From the NCBI GenBank assembly GCA_008330645.1, contig VLTN01000017.1:124001-188000 (forward strand): 64,000 bases of DNA, given 5' to 3'. A model generated the notes under the pieces. The model ran no database searches. It saw nothing but the letters and a program-made list of their open reading frames with translations, and was not told where the DNA came from. This stretch comes from Cafeteria roenbergensis (Eukaryota; Sar; Bigyra; Bicosoecida; Cafeteriaceae). This document shows positions 38,249 to 47,800 of this stretch, piece by piece; the first letter of the stretch is position 1; each line of letters begins with the position of its first letter. The translations under genes were made by a program, and so were the position numbers.

Positions 38249-40588
38249 ATGACCGGCGCTGGCAGAGGCTTCGGTGGCGCGCAGAGGCCCGGCGCGCGCA
38301 CACGCCGCGAGGCCGGGGACGCGTCCCTCGCGCCTGGCCCGCAGCCAGCCGCTGCCCCGCCCCCGGCCCCTTTCCCGCTCCTGCGCCCGCGCGTGCGCGC
38401 GCAGCGGCGGTGAGGCCGGCGGGCAGCTTCGCGCGGGGGTTGCGCTCTGGCGCCGAAACGACCTGCAGCGGGAACCATTGACAGCAGCGACGACGAGGCA
38501 GCCCCGCCCCAGCCAGGGCGGGGCTTGCCTGTCGTGAAGAGCTGGGTGTCGACTCCCGCGACCCGGGCCCCAGCAGCTGCGGCCCGTCGCCGGCCCGAGC
38601 CGCCGAGGGGAGACGACCTGCAAGAGGGCAGCGAGTCCGAGGACTCCAGCGACAGCAGCATCCCGGAGCCGCCCCCGGAAACCGAGCCGCCGCCTCCCAC
38701 TTGCGGAGAGGGCCACCCCGTGGGCGCGGCCGCCGGCGCGCCGCCGGTCAGCGCGACGATGGCGTACCTGCTGTGGCTGCCCCCGCTCGGACTGTTCGGG
38801 GCGCACCACCACTACCTGGGCACGGCGACGGCCACCGTCCGCACTGCCACGCTCAACTACTTCACCTTGGGCTGGATGGCCGACGCGGTCATGATGCCGT
38901 CCATGGTCAGCAGCGCCAACGCGGGGGCGGGCAGGCAGCGCCCGCCGCCAGCTCGCGCGGACGGCGTGGCAGCTCCGCCCCGCGACGCCTCGCTGTGGGG
39001 GGGCGACGGAAGGCGCGCGGCCGGGCCCTCGGGCGCGGCGCTTCAGTCCGGCGCAGCAGGCGCGAGGAAGGCCGGGGCGGCGCCCAGCGCGGCTCTGTCC
39101 TCCGCCTCTGGCTCCGCGGCCCGCGGGTCCTCAGAGGCGACCGACCCCGACGCGTGCGAGGTCAGGGAGATCGAGCACGAGAACCCGCTGGGGGTCGCGG
39201 CTGCCGCAAGCAGAGCCCGCGCCGCGGCTGCCCCGGTGGCAGCTCGGCGCGGCCGCGGCCGCGGGCGGCGCGCCGGCGGAAGCCTCCGCACAGCGACGGG
39301 CCTCGCTGGGCCATCCAGCGCCTCCTCCTCCTCCGGCCGCCCCCCCACCGGCCCTCCCCCGGCGGGCAAGGACGGCCGGCCGGCGCCAGCCGCGTCAGCG
39401 CCTGGCCCTGCATCGTCCACCTCGTCGTCCTCGGCCCAGGCCGCTGGCGCCGGCGCGCCTGACACAGGGTCGGCTGCTGCCGGCGCGGGGGGGGGGCGCG
39501 CTGCGTCTGCCGGCCGCCGCGCCTCTGGGTCGATTGCGTCGCTCGAGGGGCTGCCCGCGCCTGTGGCAGGCCCCGCGTCCGGCTCGGCTCAGCGCACGCT
39601 GGGGGCAGAGCCGGCCACTCCGCACTCCACCGGCAGAGCGCGCCGTTTATCGTCTGCTGGCTCAGTTGGCGCGCAGTCCACCGGCGCCAGTTCCGCGGGC
39701 GCCCCGGGCTCGCTCTCTGGCGCTCGCGTCGGAGGCGACGGCGCGGCGCTTGCTGCCGGTTCGAGCGACGGCGCCGTGGCCAGGGGCTCTCGTGGCGAGC
39801 CCGCGCCCTCCCGCCGCGGCTCGACCGCTTCGCGCGTGTCTGTTTCGTCGGTTGACGTCCCCACCGGCGCTGGCGGGTCGAGGAGAGGCTCTGCCGGGTC
39901 ACGCGGAGGGTCACTTCCGGGCTCTCGGCGAGGACTGGAGGGCGGTTCTGGCGTTGAAGAGGGCGCTTGCAGCGGCGATCAGCAGGCACACGAGGCGGAC
40001 CTCGAGCCAGAGGCGGCGGGGGGGCGTCAAGTGCATGGTGCGGCATCAGCCGCATGTCCGGCTGGTGGCGCTGCAGCCGCTCCTGCCAAGGATGCTGCTC
40101 GCAGCAGCGGGGCGGGGCCAACAGGCGCGCCATCGCCGAGCGAGGCCGACGACTCGGCGAGCGGCGGTGGCGGGGAAGAGCGCGCCGAGGACGACGCCGG
40201 CAGTGGCGACAGCGAGGCCGAGGGCGATGCGACTGGCAGTGACAGCGATACCGACGCCAGCAAGGTCAGCCCTCGTGCCGGCGCGCCGGCGGACAAGGGC
40301 GACAGGGAGCGCCTCTTCTTCCAGAAGCAGCGCGAGAAGAAGCGCCAGAAGGAGGAGGCGGCCGAGGCGGAGGAGCAGGCGCTGCTGGCATCGATGGAGC
40401 CCGAGGAGCGTGCCGAGTACCTGGCTGCCAAGGAGGCCAAGGAGCGCAGGGAGGCGCGCAAGGCCGTGGCCACGGCGCGCTCGCTCAAGGCGTTTGCGTC
40501 TGGCAGCCCGGCGCTTGCGGGGAAGGGGCGCGGGCGCGGGCGCGGGCGCGGACGCGGACGAGGCCGGGGGCGGGGCGGCAAGGCCTAG
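38249..40588 (+). CDS. TM2-domain protein with coiled/charged region and GR-repeat tail
   Basis: A TM2-domain protein; the stop is certain, the start less so. The TM2 motif near 38,755-38,920 reads AYLLWLPPLGLFGAHHHYLG and FTLGWMADAVMMPSMV, two membrane helices joined by a short loop, as in the family. The 3' exon is open from 38,414, but its first true ATG (38,759) would begin inside the domain. A same-frame ATG at 38,249 (MTGAGRGFGGAQRPG) leads to a TGA that lies within a GTGAGG donor, so a short intron of 75 or 78 nt is likely. After TM2 come ~350 low-complexity Ser/Ala/Gly residues. Then follow a Lys/Glu/Arg helix (FFQKQREKKRQKEEAAEAEE) and a Gly-Arg repeat like RGG tails of RNA-binding proteins. 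Membrane domain plus RGG-like tail is unusual. Function unknown. Confidence 0.6.
38410..38484 (+). other. Candidate short intron of the TM2 gene
   Basis: Donor GCGGCG/GTGAGG is strong. The acceptor is uncertain: TTGACAG (ending 38,484) or GACAGCAG (ending 38,487) keep the frame, while the better-looking CCTGCAG (ending 38,468) does not. Confidence 0.4.
40526..40582 (+). repeat. Gly-Arg dipeptide coding repeat
   Basis: A hexanucleotide-like run GGGCGC/GGACGC encodes about eight GR dipeptides at the C-terminus of the TM2 protein. Confidence 0.85.
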
Positions 40589-41177
40589 AGCTCCCCCCTC
40601 GGGCGGCGCTGGCTCCGCCGCCGGGCGCCCGATGCGATGCGTCGGGCCGATCAGGTATTGAAACGCGACGCCGGATGTGCTGGCAGCGCGTGCGGCACCG
40701 TTGCGGTGCTCGCACACACACGCGCGCGGCTTGGCTCCTTCGGGCGAGGCAGGCGCGTGAGGGAGCACTGCCGCGCACCGAGTTTCGCACTGCATGCTCT
40801 TGCACTTCGATTGGCACTGCGCTCGTTCCGTCACTGCGTGATGCTGCTGGGTCTCACAATGCCCACCGTTTTGCCGAGCGAGCGCCTGTCGCCGACTTCA
40901 CACCGCCGCGACCCCTGCCGCTGCGGAAGGAAACCACCGCACGTGGTCACTGCCGTCTCCACGGACGAAAACGCGAGACCCCGTGCCGCCAAGCCCGTGC
41001 GCGCCCACGCCCGCGTGCACCGAGAAGGCGCGCTCCCACGCCCGCGGGATGCTCGAGGCCGCTGCCCTGTTCGCGCTTGGCGCGCGAGCCACCAAACCGC
41101 AGCGCTGCCGCGAGCCCCTGTGCAGAGGCACCGGATTGCAGGCTGGAATCCGGGCCGCCCGCCACAACCCCGCGACC
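40589..41177. other. Spacer between TM2 and TMEM86 genes
   Basis: 589 bp between two genes on the same strand, one of only two tandem pairs in the window. It contains an AC-rich run (ACACACACGCGCG, ~40,714) and open frames on both strands that start with GTG or lack recognisable sequence. I looked for a minus-strand gene and found none I can support. In-frame extension of the TMEM86 exon upstream of 41,178 is possible (an ATG near 41,050). Confidence 0.5.
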
Positions 41178-42080
41178 ATGGCAAGCGGCGGAATCGCCCA
41201 TGGCCTGGCGGCCTTCGCCGTGATTTGTGGCATGGCCGGGTACTTTGCGCTTGGGGTGCTGGTCCCCACGACGGACGCCTCGATGCAGTGAGGGCGCCGA
41301 ACGTTTGCCGATCCCTGTTCCAGCGCCTGCCTCGCCGCCGCTTGCGCCCCCCGGAAGCTTGGATCACCGCCCGCGCCCGGTCATGCGCGAGAGCCCGCCC
41401 GCAGGTACCGCCTGCTCCTGGCCATGCTCAAGGCGGGCCCGGTTGCGCTTCTTGGCGTGTGGACGCTCGTGGCCGGCAACTGCGCCCGCCCCGCAAAGGG
41501 CTCCCACGTGCCCGTCTCCGTGCCCCTTGCCGGCGTGGGCCTGCTCCTCGGATGCCTGGGGGACACCGCTCTGGAGCTGCAGCGCCAGGCTATGCCCAAG
41601 CTGTTCCTTGCCGGGCTGGGGTTCTTCCTCCTGTCGCACGTCGCCTACGTGGCCGCCTTCGCCAGTGACAGCCGCTTGGGCTTCTTGCGCACCCCTCGCG
41701 CGGCGGTGGGCTTCATCTTCTACTCGAGCGTGGCGGCGGCCCTGCTCAGCATCATGCTGCCGCTGAAGGAGCCGGAGCTGACGGCGCCGGTCATCGTGTA
41801 TGCGAGCACCATCGGCGTTATGGGCGTCCTCTCCGTGGCGTGGTGGCCCTCCCGCAGCGAGTCGCTCGCCGACGGCGGGCGCCGCTCGTACCTGCTTGGC
41901 GTCTTCGGCGCGGCCTTCTTCCTGCTCTCGGACAGCATTTTGGCGTACAACAAGTTCGTCGACCCCATCCCGCACGCCCATACCCTCACCATGGCAACCT
42001 ACTACGCGGCGCAGGGACTCATCGCCATGGCTGCGCTCAGCCGCCTGGCAGACGCGCAACAAAAGAGCAAGGACGAGTGA
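41178..42080 (+). CDS. TMEM86: TMEM86/YhhN-family protein, putative lysoplasmalogenase (two exons)
   Basis: Multi-pass membrane protein of 261 residues: exon 1 41178-41287, exon 2 41405-42080, phase 2. The start ATG has an A at -3 and G at +4 (ACCATGG), and exon 1 supplies the first helix (AAFAVICGMAGYFALGVLV). About eight hydrophobic segments follow. Family marks are LLGCLGDTALEL (the G-D motif in helix 3), SHVAYVAAF and FFLLSDSILAYNKF. TMEM86 proteins hydrolyse the vinyl-ether bond of lysoplasmalogens in the ER membrane; bacterial YhhN members exist too. The conserved Asp residues of the active site appear present. This would imply ether lipids in the organism, though TMEM86 members without proven activity are known. 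An exon-2-only reading would lose the first helix. Confidence 0.87.
41288..41404 (+). other. TMEM86 intron (117 nt)
   Basis: Donor GATGCA/GTGAGG and acceptor CCCGCAG/GTACCG, phase 2; the join gives DASMQYRLLLAMLKAGP. Confidence 0.85.
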
Positions 42081-42334
42081 TCGCCTGCGGATCCGCCCGG
42101 GCCGCGGCAGGGGTCCCCCACCACACCCGCCTCCAACCCCCAAGCAAGCGCCTCAGCCCAGCCAGCCGCAGCCACCTGCCGTGGCCCTCAAGCAGCGATG
42201 AACAACACGCGGCCGAACGAAGACACCGCGTCACTGGTTGGGCAGCGGGGGCCACTCAAGCACTCAGCCGGCCGGGCAACTGGGCCCCGCGCCTGCCTTC
42301 AAACTACCGCCGCAGCCGCAAGCCAGGGCCGCGG

Positions 42335-44149
42335 TCAAGCCTCCTTGTCCGCCGCAATCGCCGCCCTCGCGGTCGTTGCCGATATTGCCGCTGCCCCGTC
42401 CTCGGGGCTCGGCGAGGGCCGCCTGCTGGGGCCCGCGGACCGCCTTTGCTTCCAGCTGCCAGGCGCCACGCTGCGCAGCGCCGTGCGCGCCCTCGTCAGC
42501 TGCGCCGCTCCAGGCTGCTCGGTGAGGCTGCCGCTCACCCACCGAGAGCGAAAAAAAGCCGCGCCGTCCGCGCGCAGCGCTGGGAGCGGGTGCAGCAGCG
42601 CCCTGACCGCGTCTCGCGCATCAGCGGACACGTCGTCCCAGGCCGCTGCCGTGAGCTCGGGGGGCTCCGTCGCGCCCCGCCCTGTCTCGGGGGGGAACTC
42701 CCCAGCCAGCAGCGCGTGCAGGAACGCCCCGAACGAGTACCAGTCCGCCTTGAAGCTGTACAGCTCGCGCGCCAGCACCTCCGGCGCCACGTAGTGGGCC
42801 GACCCGCAAACAGTCGAGGTCCGTCGCAGCGCCGGAGCGGCCCCAGCGGGGACGCCGCGCGCGGTCGCGCCCGGCTCAAGGGCCGAGCCTGCCGCTGCCG
42901 CCACGGACGGCTGCGGGGGGCAGTCGTCGAGGTCGATGGTTGAAAGCAGCGGCCCGATCCGCCGTGACGGCCGCAGGGGGGGGGAGGCGGGCGGCAGCGC
43001 TGGGGGCAGCCGGGGGCCGCCGTCTGCGGAGCTGGAGTGGCCGCTGAGGGGGCGGCCGACTGCCGCCGACCAGGCGGACACGCTGGAGGGGAGCACGGCG
43101 CGGGGGTGCTCCGGCAAGTTCATCACGCGCGCGCTGCGGGGGCTGCCCAGCAGGATGGAGGACGTCGCGAGGTCTGTGCGCGGGGACCCAACGGCGGCAG
43201 CCGGCGCGCCCACCGAGCGGGGCGGGGAGAGCGACGGCGGCCTCGGGCCGAACGCGGCTGCAGGGGAGGAGGACGCGGGCGAGCCTGTGCGGACTGCGGG
43301 CGGAAGCGCCCCTGGGGAGCGCGCCGCCGCCACGCTGATGGCGACCCCGTCCTGCAGCGCGGCCCCCGGAGGCCCCTGGCCGGGCTGGAAGTCGCCGGCG
43401 GGCTCCGGCGGCTGCACCGTGTGGGCGTGATCGAACAGCTTGGCCATGCCAAAGTCGCACAGCTTCACGTCGCTGGCGTCTCCCTCGTCCACCAGCAGCA
43501 CGTTCTCGGGCTTGAGGTCTCGGTGCATGACGCCCAGCGAGTGCAGGTGCATGATGGCGTGCGCGATGCGGACGGCAATGGTCTTGGCCGTGTCCTCCGT
43601 GTAGTGGTGCCGGTCCGCGATGGCGCGAAACAGCTCCCCGCCCCTGCAGCGCTCCAGGACGAGAAACAGCCAGTCCGGCTCCTCATAGGCGGCCAGCAGG
43701 TTGACGATGTTCGGGTGGCTGACCCGCCGGAGAACCTTGACCTCTTGCATCGTCAACTCAAGCGTCCTCGGCTTGAGGCGCCGCTTGTCGATCACCTTGA
43801 TGGCCAGCTGCCGCCCGTCGCTGGTACGGGTCGCTGCCACGACCTCTGCGGTCAGGCCAGAGCCGAGCGTCTCGCCCAGCTCGATGGTGCTTCGCAACTC
43901 GATCGGCATTGCTGCAACCCACTCCGGCGCCGCCCGGCTGGGCCTTCGCCGCCTGAGGCCGCCAGCCCGGTCCCCGCGCATCCACAGCACGGACCCGAGC
44001 ATTGCCAGTCCCAGGGCAGCGAGGGAGCCTGCAGCAACCAGCGTCCAGGAAGTGCCTGACTGGGCGTTCGAGGGTGGCTCGCAGGCAACGGCCGCGCCAG
44101 CCCTTGCCCCGGCCGCCGCCGCGGAGCCGCCGCCGCCGCGAGCAGCCAT
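42335..44149 (-). CDS. Membrane-anchored serine/threonine protein kinase (CAMK-like)
   Basis: Predicted 604 residues from ATG MAARGGGGSA. A single transmembrane helix lies at residues ~34-57 (TLVAAGSLAALGLAMLGSVLW), followed by a basic stretch (GGLRRRRPSR), so the kinase faces the cytoplasm. Kinase features: Gly loop GETLGSGLTAEVVAA (~92-106), Lys118 in AIKVID, HRDLKPENVLL (Asp211) and CDFGMAK (Asp232). The activation segment is split by ~195 low-complexity Pro/Ser/Ala residues. It resumes at STVCGSAHYVAPEVLARELY (~445), then KADWYSFGAFLHALLAGEFPP. The overall pattern (EVKVLRRVSHPNIVNLL, LHSLGVMHRDLKPEN) is CAMK/AGC-like. No signal peptide precedes the helix, and the ~30-residue N-terminus is too short for a receptor domain. 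Substrates are unknown. It is divergent from the CKK gene (696 bp). Confidence 0.85.
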   Translation of the reverse strand: MAARGGGGSAAAAGARAGAAVACEPPSNAQSGTSWTLVAAGSLAALGLAMLGSVLWMRGDRAGGLRRRRPSRAAPEWVAAMPIELRSTIELGETLGSGLTAEVVAATRTSDGRQLAIKVIDKRRLKPRTLELTMQEVKVLRRVSHPNIVNLLAAYEEPDWLFLVLERCRGGELFRAIADRHHYTEDTAKTIAVRIAHAIMHLHSLGVMHRDLKPENVLLVDEGDASDVKLCDFGMAKLFDHAHTVQPPEPAGDFQPGQGPPGAALQDGVAISVAAARSPGALPPAVRTGSPASSSPAAAFGPRPPSLSPPRSVGAPAAAVGSPRTDLATSSILLGSPRSARVMNLPEHPRAVLPSSVSAWSAAVGRPLSGHSSSADGGPRLPPALPPASPPLRPSRRIGPLLSTIDLDDCPPQPSVAAAAGSALEPGATARGVPAGAAPALRRTSTVCGSAHYVAPEVLARELYSFKADWYSFGAFLHALLAGEFPPETGRGATEPPELTAAAWDDVSADARDAVRALLHPLPALRADGAAFFRSRWVSGSLTEQPGAAQLTRARTALRSVAPGSWKQRRSAGPSRRPSPSPEDGAAAISATTARAAIAADKEA

Positions 44150-44845
44150 GCGATGAAGCTGGGGCGCGAGGGGCCAGTGTCTGGATCCGGGGTCGGGAGA
44201 TGCTCGCCTCTGTTGCGTCTGGAGTGCGTGGCGCCTGGGCCGAACCCTGACCCGGCCCTGCAGCTTGCGCGGTGCCGGGCACGAGCTGCGCGGAGCCGGC
44301 GCGAGGCCCGCCAGAGAGCAGACCAACTTGCAACCCTTGGCCGGAACTGGGCAACATAGTCTCCTGAGGCGGCCGAGCTCGGCGCCCTCGATGCTCGTGC
44401 GGAGCAAGCGCTCGATCACAGTGCCCCCCGGGCACGACGGTCGCGGTTTTGCTCTTGGCGGCTCTGCGAGTCGTCGCTGCGCCAAGAGACGCGGCTCGGG
44501 GACGCTGGGGCGCGCTCCTTGCACAGGCCAAGCGCGCCCATCGCACGCGCACGGCACCCGGCCTGCTGCTCCCCGGCTGCGCAGGGTCGGCTGCGTGCAC
44601 CGGGCCCCGGCGAGGCTGCCGCGGCACTTGGCGCCGCTCAGCCGACGATCGCGAGGCGCTCCCGCTCCGACGCCACGCCGCGGGGGGCCGGCCGCCTTGC
44701 CTGTGTCTGCCCGTTGTGACCTGCCCGGGCGCGCAACAAGTGCACCCCCTCCGCCGTCCCCGCGTGCGCTGCGCCTTTGGGCCCGGGCCGAGAGCCTGAG
44801 CCAGCTGCGCAGGCCGCGCGCCCTTTTGGCTGGCGGTGCGCGACC
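44150..44845. other. Divergent spacer between kinase and CKK genes
   Basis: 696 bp, the longest spacer in the window, presumably holding both promoters and 5' UTRs. The kinase frame stays open upstream to 44,890 but has no further ATG. No RNA gene, repeat or small ORF with a recognisable product was seen. Confidence 0.5.
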
Positions 44846-47800
44846 ATGTCCAGCCAGCACGCCGAGCCCCCAGCGACCCCGCAACCGCACGGGGGCGACC
44901 TTGCAGGGGTGTTTGAGCGCATGCGCGAGCAGAACGCGGACCTTGCGACGCGAATCGCCTCTCTTCGCAAGCCGCCAGGCTCATCGCGGTCGCCAGCTCA
45001 AGGCCCCGCGCCGCGCGCGAAGAAGGAGGCACCCCTGACCGGGCCCGACGGCCAGTGGGGCTCGGGCAGCTCCGCCAGCGAAGGCCCCATGCGCGGCTGG
45101 CGCCTTGGCGTCTCAGCGGCGGCGGATGGGGAGGACGACGCCGACCGCGCCCCGATTTCGCTCTCGCAGCTGCTGGGCGACGATTCCGATGGACGACAGC
45201 CCGTGCCGGGGCAGCTGCTATGGGGCGAAGACTGGCGTGGCGCCGGAAGTCGCCAGGGCCCGCCCCCGAAGCCCCGCCTCGACGCGCCAGCCGGCCGGAC
45301 AGCCGCTGGCGCGACCAGCGAAGCAGCAGCCCCGGCAGCAGCTGACGGGGTCGGGCGAAGGCCGGTCCGCGGCCGCGGAGAGGTCGGCCAACTCAGCAGC
45401 AGCTCGGCCTGGGGGCATGGCTGGGTGGCCACGGACGCTGACGGGCCGCCTGCTGTGGCCGGTAATGGCTCCGAGCCGGCGCAGCCTTGGCGCGACGCCC
45501 ACAGCCACGGCCACAGCCACAGCCACAGCCACCGTACTGCCCCCGCCTATGCCGCCGATGTCGTCGGCGCTGGGTCGGCTGCCCCACCCAGCGCCGCCCG
45601 TCGCGACACCGTTCGGGCCGGGCCCAACGCCGCGCACGACCACGTGATCCGCGGCCGCTCTGGCGAGAGCCCGGAGCACGCGCGCGGCAGGAGCGACTTC
45701 GACGCGCTGGCAGAGCTGGAGCGACGCAACGCGGCTCTGCATCACGAGCTGCGCCGCGAGAAGGCACGGCACGCAGAGGCCGAGGCGGAGTCGAGGCGAC
45801 GGCTCGAGTCTCTGGAGGACGAGGCCGGGCAGGCGCGCAGGGCGGCGGCCGCGGCTGGGGCTGCGGCGCGCAGGGCCGAGCTGGCCTCGCAGGGCGCTGA
45901 AGAGCGATGCCGCGTCGCTCAGGAGCAGGCGCGCAAAGCCGCCGAGTCGGAGCGTGCAGCCGAGGACAGGGCCGCCAAAGCCGCCGACGTCCTCGCAAGA
46001 CTCAGACGAGTGCTCACCACAGCGGGAGGGCCCGGCGAGACCGCCCGGTGGCTCGCCGACTCTGCAGGCGCGTGGGCGACGGAGGGCGGCTCCACGCTGC
46101 TGATGGCCCAGCTCGCCGACAGGATCGAGGCATCGGACAAACGTTGTGCCGACGCGGAGGAGCGCGCCGCCGCGCTGAAGCAGCGCCTCGACGAGGGTGC
46201 GGCCGCCCTCGCCAAGGCTGCTCGGGCCGAAGCAGACGCCGTGTCGGCGGCGGCAGCCGAGAAGCGGCGCCGCCTCCGGGCGGAGCAGGGCGCCGCAGCG
46301 GCAGCAGAGGCCATCGCAGCGTCCCAGCGGCAGTCGGCCGACACCTCCGCGCAGCTGCGGGCGGGCGTGGGGGCGGCCCTGCGGCGGGCTCGAGCCCGGG
46401 CCGCGGACGCAGAGGCCTCCGTGAAGGAGGCCGCAGCGCTGCAGCAGGCGGCGGTTTCTGCGAAGACGTCGGCAGAGCAACGCGCCGCAGCGGCGGAGCG
46501 GCGCGCTGCCGCGGCAGAACAGCGGGCGGCGCAGGCAGTGAGCCGAACGGCGGAGGCGGAGGCCGCTGCGGCCCGCGCGGCGAGCAGGGCGACCAAGGCG
46601 GAGCAGGCGGCCACGCGCGCCAAGGCAGAGGCGGCGGACGCGAGGGGCAAGGCGGCCGCCGCGGAGGCTGCAGCGGCCGTTGCCCGCCACGCGCGGCTCA
46701 TCGATGGCGGCGCCTCGGACCGCAGGACTGCGGGCGGCAGCGCCGTTGGCTCTGCGCATGGCTCTACCGACAGGTCGGCGGCCCCTGCGGCGTCGCAGCA
46801 GGAACATCGTGCCGATGGCGCGACAGCCACCGGAGCAGCGTCGCCAGCAGCGGCAGCAGCGGCCGGGGCTGAACAGCCGCATGCAGGCGGCAGCGGCAGC
46901 GGCAGCGGCAGCGGCAGCGGCAGCGGCAGCGGCAGCGGCAGCGGCAGCGGCAGCGGCAGCGGCAGCGACACTGTGAGCGCTGCGGACCCGCGCCTCGGTC
47001 GTGCTCTCGCGGCGCTGGCAGAGGCTGATGGAAGGATCGAGGCTCTACTTGAGGCGCAGCGCAGCGCAGAGCAGGAGGTGTCCCGCCTCCGGGAGCGATC
47101 AAGCAGAGCCACTTCGAAGCGCGACGATGCGGTGGCGGAGGCTGAGCGACTCTCCGAGAGGCTTCGCGAGTCCGAAGACAGCAGGGCCGGAGCAGTGAGA
47201 GACGCGGAATCCCGCCGCGACCAGGCGGAGCGCGACGCGGCAGGAGCGCGGGCCGCGGCGGAGCAGGCGATGGCGGACGCGCAAGCGGCTCGCGACGCCG
47301 CGGACCGAATGTCGGCAGAGCTCGGCAGAGCCCAGGACGAGGCGGACGAAGCCCGGGCCGAAACCGCGCGGCTGCAGCGTGAAGCTGGCCGGCTGTCGGC
47401 CGCCCTGGACGCGGAGAGGGAGCGGTGCCGGCGCCTCGCGCTGAAGGCGGCGTCGCGTGCGGCGACGGCAGGCAGCGGCGCGGGAGGGTCGGCTGCTGCT
47501 GACGGTGCTGGCGCTGGCGGTGCTTACAGTGCAGACCGTGGCGACGGCGGCGATGCTGGCAGAGGCGTCCAGGAGGCCGCGGCGCCGTCTGCTGGCTGGC
47601 GGGGAGAGCATCGCCGCTCGCCGGCCCAGCGGCAGGGCCGCCGCAGACAGCGCAGCGAGCGCGACGGAGGTCTCTCCCAGGGCAGAGCCGTCGATCGTCC
47701 CGCGCCGTCGGCAGAGCCACGGCGCAGCGCGTCGTCCCCGTCGCTCCCTGTGCCGGGCACCGTGAAGCCCCGGCGCGGCGCCGACGGCTCTCCGTCCCCA

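Noticed and set aside
40831-41367. Possible minus-strand gene in the TM2-TMEM86 spacer
   Set aside because: Arg/Gly-rich translation with no domain. It overlaps TMEM86 exon 1, and only the strand-alternation pattern argued for it.
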